Assembly: GCA_930367215.1 (NCBI GenBank)
Contig: OV884056.1
Coordinates: forward strand, 283,260,067 to 283,324,066
Source of the DNA: Pollenia angustigena
Lineage: Eukaryota; Arthropoda; Insecta; Diptera; Polleniidae
Length of the DNA stretch: 64,000 bases
Reading direction: 5' to 3'
The position numbers were made by a program, and so were the translations under genes. Every line of letters starts with the position of its first letter. Positions within the stretch are counted from its first letter, which is position 1. Shown here piece after piece: positions 32,061 through 43,419 of this stretch. The notes beneath the pieces were generated by a model. It saw only the letters and a list, made by a program, of their open reading frames with translations. It had not been told where the DNA came from and ran no database searches.

Positions 32061-34486
32061 TTTTTCTTTGTTATACTTTGGGACTGAATGCATAATGATT
32101 TTTATTAAATTTTTGAAATATGTTTCTCTAAATTGTCTCACTTACCGCGACATTTGTTTATAATGAATTTCCAAAAACTACATATTGAACTATTTTTGAC
32201 AACCAACCAAGTCAATCAATGACCACTTGTTTTACAAACAATCTAAATAAAAATTGCCTAATTAAAAAAAGAACTTTAGTCGCACACTCACGTTTCTAAT
32301 TTTGAGACAAAAATTTTACGTTAAATTTATTTTTAACGGAGTTTTTTCAAATAAATTTTTACACATAAAAAAAAACTCACTACATATTCATTTACACACT
32401 CCTTCACTTCCCAACACAATTCACTAGCAACGTTTGAGTTGGAGAGCGTAAATGCAGAGTTTTTCCCAAAGGAGTTCCAAACGGTTTGTTTTCCTTTAGA
32501 GTGTGCAAGTATGTGTATGTCTCTGTATGTCTATTTGCGTTCAAGTGCTAAATTTTACATTTAATTTAAATATATTATGAGATTTAATTTATGTGTTTTT
32601 TTCTTTCTTTTTCTCTTACCTAATTAAACAGCGAACAACTAACTGAGTGCTTCTTAAGGCCCTTTTACACTACAATACAGAGTATTATGACATGTCAAAA
32701 AATCAAATAAATTTAAAATGTTTGAAAGTTTGAAAACAATTTGTTATGTAATGTTAAAAAATACGTAGATTTTTTTGAAATTTTTCCAAAGTCCCAATTT
32801 ACACTATGGACATTTCCCAGTAAAAATGTGCTTCAAAAGGAGCAGGTTTTATGTATGAATTCATAAATCAAATCGCTTCAAATCTGCTGATGGGATGCCT
32901 GATTTTTGTATGGGGTGTTTCCGGCTTGGAGGACTATTTTCTGCTGACAATAAGCGCTTCTTTTAACATGCAAACAAAGCACTCCTTGCTGGGCAGACGA
33001 AGTTTGATGGCGAGGGGTCGAAAAGGTAGAGTGTGTTTTATTACATGACTGGACATTTTTCGTTTCCGTTTCTTACTTTTCGAAGTTTTCATGCTGTTGC
33101 TTTATATCGTTTTTCTCAAACCGTCGTCATTTTGGCTTGCAACTACAAGAACAAGATTCTAAAGTGTTTGAAAAAAAGAAACAAGAATAAAGTTTTTGTC
33201 TGACTTTTAATTTTTCAGATGTCCGGCAAGAAATGTTCCTTGTGTAAATTCTACGCTTTCACATGCAAGTAATTACCTGCAAATAGTATATACGTATTAT
33301 CAACGAAAAAGTCGAAGAAAAAGCCGAAAGTCTTGCAAGTAGCTTGAGTGTTTACACAATCAGTTGTAAGTTCATTTTTCAAATGTTCTCGAAGCGAAAA
33401 CATCCTATAAAAAAACTTTGTTTTTCGGTTTAACAGCATTGCCATGGTAAAAATATTAACAAGTTATAACAAAATAAATTTAATAATTCCTTCTTTATTT
33501 AATTTTCGATCCATCTTGATGAAAAAATTATGTTTATTTTATAAAATATCTGACTCCAGTATTGCCGTATTGGCGATTTTATAATATTACTGAGAAAATA
33601 TTTTGATTAACAATTTTTTTTTCAAAATGTTTGAAATTTATGATAAAATTACCATTGAGATGGGTTGTTGTATGGTTGTTCTCTTTTTTACGTGTTATTT
33701 TTTTTGCTATAATCAAAACTTTTATATTACTAAGTACTAGTAAATTGATACAAAAGTCATCCATGGTAACACTGTTTCTTCATTTGTCATTTTACTTGCT
33801 GCAAGTGTCAAAAATTTACTTGCAAGCAAATTCTCTTGCAAGTTAGGCTGCAAGTACGAAACGTGTGATGGTGTGAGTAAAAATGTGTGAGTGTATTGAG
33901 TTTTTCGAACTTGCACTTGCAAGTGTAAACCCCAGGTTACATAAGCTGAGCAATAAGAAATATTGCTGTGTTATTTTAGCGACGTTATTGCCAAATTGCA
34001 GAAATATTTATCTTTGGTGTATACCCGGGGTTATCTCAGGTGGAGACCCTAAGTAAGAATTTTTATTTTATCAGAGTTGTGGTTTGCAAAAGCACGAAAA
34101 GAAAATCAGGGATGGAAAATTTAAATTTTGTTTACAAATTTTCATAATTATTTTTGTCTTAAAAATTTTCTAAAATTTTCAGTTTCTTCTTTTAAATTTC
34201 AAATAACTCACACTGTTTTTGTTGTTTTAGTAGTATTAATTTCTTTGTCGTTTTCTTTTTTTTTTAAACCTTTCATTAGAAGTAGATTTTATTATGAAAT
34301 TTAAGATAAATTATAAGGGATCAGATTATTTTCATGCATAATATGCACTAAAAACTCCATAAGCCTTAACAAAATAAAAAACATGCACTTAAATCTTAAA
34401 CCTTTTCATTAAAAAGCCTTTTTTTTTTAAAACAAACAAAATAAAAATAAAAAGTTCAGTCTAATATTTTTTTAAAACTTATGGAT
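32061..34486. other. no gene; two possible repeat ends
   Basis: 32657-32690 (AAGGCCCTTTTACACTACAA) resembles the end of the element at 28846. 33780-33930 is dense in TTGCAAGT/ACTTGCAA and ends TTGCAAGTGTAAACCCCAGG, which looks like an element terminus, but I found no certain partner. No coding region supported. Confidence 0.45.
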
Positions 34487-34604
34487 TGTTTACAGGTGAC
34501 AAACAATTTATTGTGTAGTAAAATTTATATGAAAAACTCTCAAAAACGAGTGATTTTCATATAAAATTTTCTACACAACCAATTGCTTGTCACCTGGAAA
34601 CAGC
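34487..34604. repeat. 118-bp fold-back MITE
   Basis: Left TTGTTTACAGGTGACAAACA with TTGTGTAGTAAAATTTATAT and right (complement) GCTGTTTCCAGGTGACAAGC with TTGTGTAGAAAATTTTATAT are inverted over about 50 bp. Confidence 0.85.
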
Positions 34605-34789
34605 ACATTAGTTTTAATAACTATTTTAAATTTTTGTTTGCATAAACAAATATATACTTTTTTATATTAAGCCTTTGTCTATTCGGTCGCAAAAAAACTC
34701 TTTTACATGTAAAATGATCTCCCAACGTCAACCGAAGTTATAGAAGCATACTTGAAGGATGCCAATTCATTTGGAGAATATTAATTTTC

Positions 34790-34949
34790 TAAGGCCCCTA
34801 TTACGGTTTACAACTCAACTGGTTGTGATCAGTTGTAATTTTTGTTATGTTTTTGTTCACCGCAATTTAGCAAAGTTGTAAACCATAATACAAAAATTAA
34901 GAAATTACAACTCAAATGAGTTGAGTTGTAAACCGTAATAGGGGCTTAA
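34790..34949. repeat. 160-bp inverted-repeat MITE
   Basis: Left TAAGGCCCCTATTACGGTTT with ACAACTCAACTGG and right (complement) TTAAGCCCCTATTACGGTTT with ACAACTCAACTCA are inverted, bounded by TA. An inner TTGTAAACC pair repeats the pattern. Confidence 0.88.
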
Positions 34950-35886
34950 TTCAAATCCCACATTTGATTCCAGATTAAAAATGGTTGAAATTTGTTTTTT
35001 TAAATCCCTAATTTTTTGCAAAACACTTGATTTTTTTTTAATTGGTCGGGCTATTCTTCCTTCCACATTGTTAATTTTACTTTTTTCATATTAGTTAATT
35101 TGACTGAGGTGTCTTTAGTGAACAATATTTCTTAAATTTAGTTGTTGTTACACCAATATATCCGTAGTTGGACATAACAAATGTAAATTGACTTTTAATG
35201 TTATTTAATATTTCTTTTACCTTTTTAATTGCATAAGCCACGGTAGCAATAAGTTCTTTAATAACATTTTTAAATTTGGTGAATAGTATCCTACAGCATC
35301 TAGCCAGTGCCCATGTTCTGTAACTCTCGCTTCGAGAAACTTTTCGATTGAAATTTGTGAAATGAAAAAAAAGCTTCATATATTGAAACAAACAGCTGTT
35401 TTTCTCACTAAACTGTGTCTGTAACTTTTTTGGCGACTAGTTGTCACGTAAGGAAATTACTCGCCAATTTACAGAAAAATTGTGTGTAACATTTTGGTGA
35501 GAAAAGTTCCCGCTTGCAACTGTCAAATAAACTCACGAATAAAAATGTGGCGAGAAACATTTTTAAAACTATAAAACAATTAGAAATGCAAAATGCAAAG
35601 AATTATAATAATATTTTGTTGTTGGCACATTTTTTATTTTTTAATTATTTTGCTTTTAACATTTTAATTAAATATACGAATTTTTCCAAAGCTCGTTTGC
35701 AAACAACAAACATTAAAGCCGCACTTTACATTATTTAGTATAGCCGGCGGTTGTATATTCGCCGCCGTCGTTGAAAAATTTTCAATTTTATTAAATTTTG
35801 GTCGCCGTTAACGATATGTGTTCCCAACGTATGCAATGTCACATCGGCTTCGAGTGCAATGTTATGACATATGTAACGTAACGACG
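34950..35886. other. no gene recognised
   Basis: A 98-codon open frame on the minus strand (35095-35391) has no motif I recognise and no codon signature that stands out from its surroundings. I do not call it a gene. Confidence 0.5.
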
Positions 35887-38024
35887 CACACTGGGGATTT
35901 CGCGGAAAAAAGTCATATTGTCAACATAGTCTTCATGCAATATGCAGTGATATGTTGCAATTTTAGACTAAATGGTACAATCAAATCAAAAAGAATTACT
36001 CCGATCTGACTGCCAGTTTTTTTTTTATATCCGTCTCAAACTCAGAACTTGTGTGTTTTACCGAACCAACTTAATTTAAACCTAAGAATTTAAATACGAA
36101 TATTATTTTACTATGAGCAAACGTTTTTCTTTTTTTTTCTATTTAAAGTAGTATATTTCAGTATACTAAAATTGAAAAAAAAAAATCTGCAGAGACTTAA
36201 GTTTTTTTTTTTGTGTATTTTTATGAACATATAACAAAAATACCATTTTTCTCCAAACATTTGGACCTGCAATTTTATCTTTACTTTTCCTCAGTTTGAA
36301 ATCATTACTAATACATTGTCTTATATCTATTTTAACATTATTAATCAATTTCAAGTGCCACCAGGTGCCACCTCTCAATTTGTTGCATTATTCAGTACAA
36401 CATTTTTCAGCTGATTGATTCGGGACTCAATTCTGACAAGTCTCTTTTGTTTAACATAACTCGAGAACCACTAGTCGGATTTTGCTGAAAAAAATTTAGA
36501 AAAATCAAGAATTACAATTACTTTCATCTGTTTATATAACATTTTCTACATAAGCAATAGTTTCGCAGTTATAAATAAATGTATAAAGAAAAAAAAAATA
36601 TTTTTTGCCCAAAAAGTTTAAATTTTTTATATTCAATTCATAAAAAATCCAAAACAGTAAAAAAGAGTTTCAAGTCTTATTACTTTCACGTAAAGTCGCA
36701 TAACCTATGAAAAAAATGAGACATAAATCATGAAAATCGATGAACGCGTTTCGCTTTTATTCACAATTAAGTGAAGGTATGCATTTCAAAAATTTGCTCT
36801 ATATATGCACTAAATTCTTTGCAAAAACCATTTATGACTTTTTTTTTATGATTCTCAGATTTAAAAAAAAGTAATAAACAAAGTAATTGCGGTAATAAAT
36901 GTGCGTGGACAATTGAAAGGAAAAAAGAAAGTGCACTTTTTTAATTATTTGGGGTTTTCCGTTGGCTACCTGTATGATTTTTTTACAGAACTTCCACCAA
37001 CATCTATTAGTGCTCATATTTGGAACGAACCTGTCAGTAAAATATTGATCGATTTATGTCATTCCACAAGTGCTGACAAACGCGAAAAGTACAACCAATT
37101 TTACTCCGGTTTTTTAATTATAACTGAAACTAAGGCCCAAGAGTTTTACGGCAATGGAAAGTTTTTCTATTTCTCATGGGGTTTTATGCTCGAAGCTTCT
37201 GAAGGTTGACAAAGACAGAACAAAATTAAAACAGTTTTTGCAACAATTGCACGTTGGCTTAATCGATACTAGAGCATGTGAAATTTTGGATACAATATAT
37301 AAAAGCTTTTACTATAACTTCAAACAAAAATGGCAGGATTCTAACCGTACGAAGTCGCGATTTGAAAAAAAGAATGCAAATTGGCTTGAAGGCAGATTTA
37401 CAATTAAGTTTACTGAGGCTGAATGTTCTACCCGTTCTCCAATTGGTCGGCCACGCAAATCGTTTGAGGAGTGCTATGATCGCGCCAAACGATACAAAAG
37501 GGATGAAGTTCGTTCTATGTTCCCACAAAATTCTGATTCATGGAAAATATATAATTGAAAAGTGTATTTTTCCTGTAGGCTTATTATCCGAAGAGGCTCA
37601 GGAAAGTCGTTACAAAGACTATAAAAAATATTGCCTTAGACACTCCAGAAAATGCAGTCGAATTGCCACGAGCGAAGATATTATGCACCGAATGATGGTA
37701 ACATTAGATCCCATGGTCTCACACTTGACTCCTTCATTTAGCCAGAAAAAGCATAGTGATATAAGCGACGAAGTTAAGGCTCTTTTAGAATAATAAATTA
37801 AAAAGTAGATTTAAAATAAATAATAAATTAAAAAAATCATTAAATTTTTTTGTTAGTTAGGGCTTTTTACATTGTAGGTAACGATATGCATTTCTCTAAT
37901 TTTCTTTATTTTGATTACTTTTGTGTATTACTATATAAAAAAAACTAAATTTGTGATGAAATCATTATATTTTTTGACAAATATATATTTTTTTCCTCAC
38001 CTCCATAAAAAAATCCCCAGTGTG
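35887..38024 (+). mobile_element. DNA element with CACACTGGGGATTT ends and CGACG duplication
   Basis: Both ends read CACACTGGGGATTT inward, 14 identical bases, and both flanks are CGACG (35882-35886, 38025-38029), a 5-bp duplication. CAC ends with a GC-rich 5-bp target are features of Transib elements, but the TIR is not the usual CACWATG form and I see no RAG1-like motifs, so the superfamily is open. The broken protein is on the plus strand (36901-37793). 2138 bp, probably an internally deleted copy. Confidence 0.85.
36901..37793 (+). pseudogene. unassigned transposon-type protein, broken in three frames
   Basis: Three overlapping frames carry one protein. Frame 1 (36901-37200): FFNYLGFSVGYLYDFFTE and PPTSISAHIWNEPVSK. 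Frame 2 (37200-37515): TKLKQFLQQLHVGLIDTRAC, FKQKWQDSN and then GRPRKSFEECYDRAKRYKRD, a basic DNA-binding-like segment. Frame 3 (37515-37793): HKILIHGKYIIEKCIFPVG, LLSEEAQESRYKDYKKY and HSRKCSRIATSEDIMHRM, ending at 37791. From memory, the GRP-K-F-E-S-R-KR and HG--II...LSEEAQE-R-KD blocks occur together in many uncharacterised arthropod proteins with transposon character. Frames 2 and 3 abut where a catalytic centre would be expected, so the middle is probably deleted. No catalytic residues can be pointed to. Confidence 0.7.
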
Positions 38025-38065
38025 CGACGTAATCTTTTTTGATAGTTTTCGACATGAGTTACTTG

Positions 38066-38374
38066 GTGGCCACACGATCAAGTTTTGCCTTTCAATTCCT
38101 TTCAATTTGCAATGCACTCTCAGTTTTTTACTAACACACTCGCACTTTTTAAATTGACCACGAGATGGCTTTCAATTTCACCTTTCCATTTGTTTGGCAA
38201 TTTACTTTCAATTTAACAGCTGAGTACAAGTTTGTCTCTGTTGTTGTTGACATCTTGGAAGTAAATTGCTTACAAATTGAATGCAGCCTACATCACAGCT
38301 TTCAATTTATGTAAGTTTTGACAAGCAGTATATGTAAAAGACTATCAAGAACAACTTGACCGTGTGGCCGTAGG
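38066..38374. repeat. GGCCACACG MITE, copy 2
   Basis: Left TGGCCACACGATCAAGTT and right (complement) CTACGGCCACACGGTCAAGT are inverted. It is about 95 percent identical by eye to 25870-26165. It lies 40 bp from the right end of the element at 35887-38024. Confidence 0.88.
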
Positions 38375-40019
38375 GTTAAAGACACACTTTTTTCTGACTT
38401 TTCTAGAAACGATGAAACATTTTGTTTCACATCTTTTCGATGCGAGAAGTTCTGACTAAAATTACAGTACATATGTATGTACAGGTTAAAACTGACTGCG
38501 GTGGTTAGGGTACCAGCCTTTAAAAATATATTTTTCACGTATGAAACTATTAAATCAATACCATCGAATTGGCTTCTAATTTCCTCTACACCTCAGTACC
38601 ACCCACATGCCAAGCAAGAAACATGTAAACCGTTTTGGAAAAAATATTTTAAGCTCATTGGCAGCATTAAACATTTAAGGTGCTGCATCGGTTAAAAATA
38701 GAAGGATCTTCTGTCTAAATTTAAAAAAACCTTTTTCAAAAAAAAAAAAAATTATTTATTGATCTTTAAAATTTTTTTTGAAATACTTTTTTGTGTATTT
38801 GGTTATTTTTTGTAGAAATTTATTTTATAATATGGAAATTTAAAAAATATATCACTCAAAAATATTAAAATATGCAAAAATATGCATTAAAAACCAAAAT
38901 ATGCAAAAATATGCATTTCCACAAAAATATGCAACAATATGCAAAATCAAATCGATGCCATTTTAACACAAATTTATTGATTAGACATCGCTCTTAGACC
39001 ATCGACAAAAACATGCATTTGCATGGAAATCGCATCCCTATAAATTATGCATTTGAATTTTAAAGAGGTTTCTTTTTTTTCAAAGAAACACTTAAATTAT
39101 TATAAATTAAAATATTGCTAGCAACAGGTTTATTGTTTTTTAAACAATGTCTTCTTAGACAGGGTTTAAAAACTGCAGTCGAAACCAACAACTGTCGACC
39201 AAAATACCAAAATTTGTGTACAACTTTTCGTAGCCAAAAATCGCTAAATCAACTTTATAGATTTTTACCGATAGAGATTTAGCTTAAGCGAATTACAGAA
39301 CACGGCCACAGATTTCATATAACGTTGACTCTAGAAAAAATTATAATTCTCAAGATTCCCGACAGCTGAACAGAGAATTTGTTTTTGTTAAGCATTAATA
39401 AATTTTATAATAAATCGTTATTTATATTGTTTTAAACCGGTAATTGTTGGTTTTTTTCTTCTTTTTTTGCTAAATAGAATTATAAAATTTTTGTTAAGAG
39501 CTTTTTTTTTTTTTAGAAATTTCAGTTTGTATTTTTTATGATTTGAAAAAATTATAATAAAAAAATACTAATAAATCCTGTCACGTTTAAACTCGTTATT
39601 AATGAGATTCAAATGAAGATGACCTTCAGTTAGAACTTATTGACGTTTTATTATTACTGATGTTTTTTTTTTTAAATTTGTATTTGTATGCATATATTTT
39701 TTCTTAATAATTTTTTTTTTTTTAATATTCTAAACTTCAAAGTGCGCATACAAATTTTTTTAACCCTTTAATAGATACAACAAAAAAGATATTTTAAAAA
39801 GGGCAAAATAAATCTATTTCAAAAATCTGAATGGAAAATATGATTTTGACAAATATTTGGTTTGATGGGTTAACTTTGCGGGCAAAGATTATTTTTTAAT
39901 GCCAATATTATATAAAAAATACGTGCAAAGTACAATTTAATGTGTTTTGCCATCTTTACACTATACGGTAAAGCGGAAAACAAAATTGAGTTCTAATTCT
40001 TGTATGTATTTTCATCTAC
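38375..40019. other. no gene; AAATATGCA-rich block
   Basis: 38865-38945 has about seven copies of AAATATGCA. 39010-39045 (CATGCATTTGCATGGAAATC, GCATCCCTA) looks like a hAT-type subterminus, with a relative at 45420-45610. No matching opposite end was found and no coding region is supported. Confidence 0.5.
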
Positions 40020-40230
40020 GTTGAATTGGGAAATACCTTCGATCTCCTAATATTTCTGGAGTCGCAGATCCGCTTGTTTACTGGCGCATTAACATGTTAT
40101 ACCCAAATTTCAAGAAAATGCCGCAGAAATACTTAAAGTTTTCAAATGATTTCTGTCGCATCTGAGAGACTTCTTTTACACTGTAGCTCTGACTTAAAAG
40201 TGGAGAATACGTACAATCTATCCGAAGCAG
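40020..40230 (+). pseudogene. hAT transposase C-terminal relic
   Basis: DPLVYWRINMLYPNFKKMPQ then KYLKF is the hAT dimerisation entry (DPL-WW----YP-L---A-K-L). After a frameshift near 40145 comes SVASERLLLHCSSDLKVENT, matching PSER-FS. Three codons later the element at 40228 interrupts. No upstream part recognised. Confidence 0.82.
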
Positions 40231-40978
40231 CGTTACCGTTGGAAATGTTCGAAGAGGGTCACAAAAAGGGTATTTTCTTGAATAAGGGGTCAAAAAAGGG
40301 TATATCAATAAAAAAAGGGTCAAGATTTTTATAAGCGGTATTTCCCATTTTAATGGAAACAATAACACCAGGTTTTTTTTTATAAACAATCAAAAATATT
40401 TATTTTTATTCCATTTTATTCTCGTTCTGTTTTTAACACCTACCAAAAAGTTTGTTCTTTATCATTAAAGCTCATTTTTGTGTTATTTTCCTATATTTTC
40501 TTTTTTTTTAACCGACTTACCGATTCCAAATAAATTTTGGGGGGGGTGCTTTAAAACAATGTGAGATAAGGCCATGATGGCTTTATTGCTCAATTGAATG
40601 GGAGATAAAGCCATAATGGCCTTATTGCCCAATCATTGAGAGGTAAGGTCAAATTTAAAATTTTGCGAAATGAGAGATATAGACATATTTTTTTTTCGCA
40701 AATGTGAGGTAAAGCCATATTTATTTAGAATATTGTTATGCATGGTGTAAACATTCTGTAAATGGGAAAATCCTTAGTTATCATTAAAAAATATTTTTTT
40801 ATTCTTGTGACGCACGCCGGAAAACTTTATTCAGCGAAGCCACCTGACACGCGTCCTACTGGTGGCACAAAATAGTTAAAAATGATACAAAAGAATAATT
40901 AAAAAAAGGTTCATAAAAGGTATCAAGACCATCGAAAAAGGGTCAAATTGATACTTTAGTATCACAACTGTAACGCTG
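40228..40978. repeat. hAT-type MITE, 751 bp, near-perfect duplication
   Basis: Ends CAGCGTTACCGTTGG and (complement) CAGCGTTACAGTTGT are inverted. Flanks ATCCGAAG (40220-40227) and ATCTGAAG (40979-40986) agree at 7 of 8. Subterminal AAAAGGGTCA/AAAGGGTAT motifs recur six to seven times at both ends. The middle has GAGATAARGCCAT-type repeats (40560-40730), including GGCCATGATGGC and GCCATAATGGCC. Confidence 0.92.
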
Positions 40979-41019
40979 ATCTGAAGCGGTATTAATAGAA
41001 CGGATTTTCTTGAATCAAG

Positions 41020-41703
41020 TACAGAAAGATTGATTCAAGTGATTCAATAAGATTGATTTAAGTAAAACTAAGATTAAATCAATCTCAAAATGTGCTTGAT
41101 TCAAATATTGTTAAGTTGATTCAATCCCGAAATCGAACTTGAAATAAACCAAAAGTGTAATTAGAAGGAGAATTCTATTATGATTGATTTATTCATCCAT
41201 TTTACACTTACAGAATTTCAATTATAAAACACCAGCATCATTCCCGATTTGGTTTTTACTTTAAAAACTTAATGAGAATATAAACTAAATGAGAAGCAAG
41301 AGTTCTCAATTTTACTTTTTAAACATGAAAATAATGTGTTTTCGTCTTTTTCTGTTGTTTTTGTTGTTTCTACACACAACAAGCAAATAGTTTTTCAACT
41401 ACTTGTGTGGTGTAGTTATAGTGTCTGCAACAAACTTTAATAAGTTAAATGAGATTAAACCGCTCACTTTGTAATTTTACTCTCAGAGTGCCACTACCAA
41501 CGAAAAGTTTTATCTCTTTTTACTTGGCTTAAGAATTTTATACTTATTTTAAGAAATTCCCGGATTGATTTTCGAAAGTAATCCCATTTAGGATTGTTTT
41601 AAGTACGTTTTAATGTTATTCGTACTTTAATTTTTGAGAACGACTCGTACTTAAAGTAAGTATAAAAAACTTAATTTATCCCGAGTGTTTTTCTTTCTGT
41701 GTA
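41020..41703. repeat. ACAGAAAG-ended element
   Basis: Left ACAGAAAGATTGATTCAAG and right GTTTTTCTTTCTGTGTA are inverted at the extreme ends. TTGATTCAAG-type motifs repeat at 41010-41120. The right third (TTTTCGAAAGTAATCCCATT ... ACTCGTAC ... AAAGTAAGTA) matches 58505-58640. No ORF. Confidence 0.72.
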
Positions 41704-42234
41704 TCAATATTAAATATTAATTAATTACAATGTTATTTTTTTTATAAAAAATATTTATTTCTGGTTAATTTAGCCATGAATTTAAATTAAATTCGTTGTT
41801 TTTTTTAAGCGTTATTAACTCAAAAAAAATTTCTCATTTAAAAACAAAATATTCAACATTTGCATTTACAAAAAAACAATACTTAAATTTAAATCGGTAA
41901 AGCCCAAACACAATAGTATTTACTAGAGTTGTCAATTGTTCGCTTACTACTTTGTTCGAATAATTCAAATAATTGTTTTTGTTCGTTCGATCAAACAATT
42001 AAACCTTAAAAATTATTCGATTAATCGATGAGAATAACGAATAAAAAAAATTATTTTACAAAAAAGCTACGTATTTTAAAAAGATATATTTTCAATTATG
42101 GAAAATCTTCCATTTTCGTCTTTTATTTTTTCTCAAATCTTCATCTTTTTTTGATGCGTAAAACTTTTCATCATATTTCCATATCGTTGTATGTAGTACT
42201 TAAACACATCGTAAAACCCTTAATTCTTAAATAA

Positions 42235-42440
42235 TCCGATATTACTTTGGATTTTGGAAAATCGTTTGCCATCTTCAGCCATTCTTCTGCATACAATTTC
42301 TTCTATAGAACAACCGCTGTCTTTCTTTATGTATTTTTCCATTTAGCCAAGCTCGGCATTTTTTGATGTCGTTGGATTATCTTCCACGGCATCGTTTTCA
42401 ATGGTAATATTGTGCCAGTTACGCAAATGGCAAAGATATG
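42235..42440 (-). pseudogene. hAT transposase N-terminal fragment
   Basis: The minus-strand reading ENDAVEDNPTTSKNAELG, then KKDSGCSIEEIVCRRMAEDG and KRFSKI matches the hAT region where MA--DG--F precedes the catalytic core. A stop follows AELG. The BED finger upstream and the core downstream are not recognisable. Confidence 0.75.
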
Positions 42441-42529
42441 TATATTCATTAACATGTATAATTTAGAAAAAAAAAAATATATCAAAAAGTAATTTCAATT
42501 TTTGGGAATAAAAAATTTTAATTTCAAAC

Positions 42530-43081
42530 GATTTTGTTATTCGTGCTTAATTCCCAGTTTTTATTCTTGATAAAAACACTTGAAATTTATTGTTGATGGG
42601 ATAAGCTATTCCTATGCGCATTTCACTGGTTGCTTAGGCCAGATCATCAGGAAACTTCATCCATAAAGATTTTAGAAAAACTAAAGATATTAAACCAAAT
42701 AAAACTGTTAAACGTATAAGACTTATAGCAACAGTTCTACTTGTAATAATATCAAAGTTTAAACAAAACACATCAACAATAAACAGTGGGTTTATCTCAT
42801 CTTACATTCCCCACTACAATTATTTTTTTATTTTTTTTTTATTTTTTATTTTTAATTCCCTATGTTAATCCCCGCGAAGCTTGACACTTGTCTGCAGGAA
42901 AGAAACCAGAGTCTCTGACGGGAATCGAACCCGCAACCCCGGGGTTGATAGACTAGCTCACTACTAGCTAGCCTACCGGGGCACAGTTGAAATGTAAGAT
43001 GAGATAAACAATAACAAACAATAAATTTCAAGTGTTTTTATTAAGAATAAAAACTGGGAATTAAGCACGAATAACAAAATC
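42530..43081. repeat. fold-back element with ~70-bp arms
   Basis: The left arm GATTTTGTTATTCGTGCTTA, ATTCCCAGTTTTTATTCTTG and CACTTGAAATTTATTG is complementary to 43015-43081. A second inverted pair, TATCTCATCTTACATT (42795) and AATGTAAGATGAGATA (42990), encloses the SINE. Partial copies lie at 3176 and 10540. Confidence 0.9.
42822..42984 (-). repeat. tRNA-related SINE, copy 1
   Basis: On the minus strand the head reads CCCCGGTAGGCTAGCTAGTA (A-box-like TAGGCTAGCTAG) and 40 bases on GCGGGTTCGATTCCCGTC (B box GGTTCGATTCC with a pairing T-arm). A unique-looking body and an A-rich tail follow down to 42822. The head is nearly the same as at 48124, so this is a dispersed family, not a functional tRNA; the acceptor stem does not pair. 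Confidence 0.8.
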
Positions 43082-43419
43082 TTTTGAGAAAAAAAAAATA
43101 TGTAATAAAATAACAACATTTTCTCTTTCATGATATAATTTATATAAAACGATTCTTTATTTTATTAAACTTTTTGTTTATTTCTAAGTTTTTCACCCGA
43201 TAGTGAAAAATTCCCTGTCTTGAAAATTTGTTAACGTTTGATTTAAAAAGAAAACAGCTGATAGAATTGTCTGTCAAATATTTGTTTAATAAGAACATTA
43301 AATACATTTTTGAAATACTATGAGTACTTAACACGATTTTTCTTACTAAACACTGAGATTAATTACAATCAGGGCTAAAATATTTTTTAACTTTCCTACA
43401 ATTGTGAGTCACAGCTTTA

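Noticed and set aside
35095..35391. 98-codon minus-strand ORF as a host exon
   Set aside because: No domain, no splice context and composition like its surroundings.
38865..39045. Complete hAT with TATGCA subtermini
   Set aside because: Only one end-like sequence is visible; no opposite end or duplication could be paired.
42900..42984. Functional tRNA gene
   Set aside because: B box and T-arm are good, but the acceptor stem does not pair and the same head recurs with an A-rich tail at 48124, so SINE.
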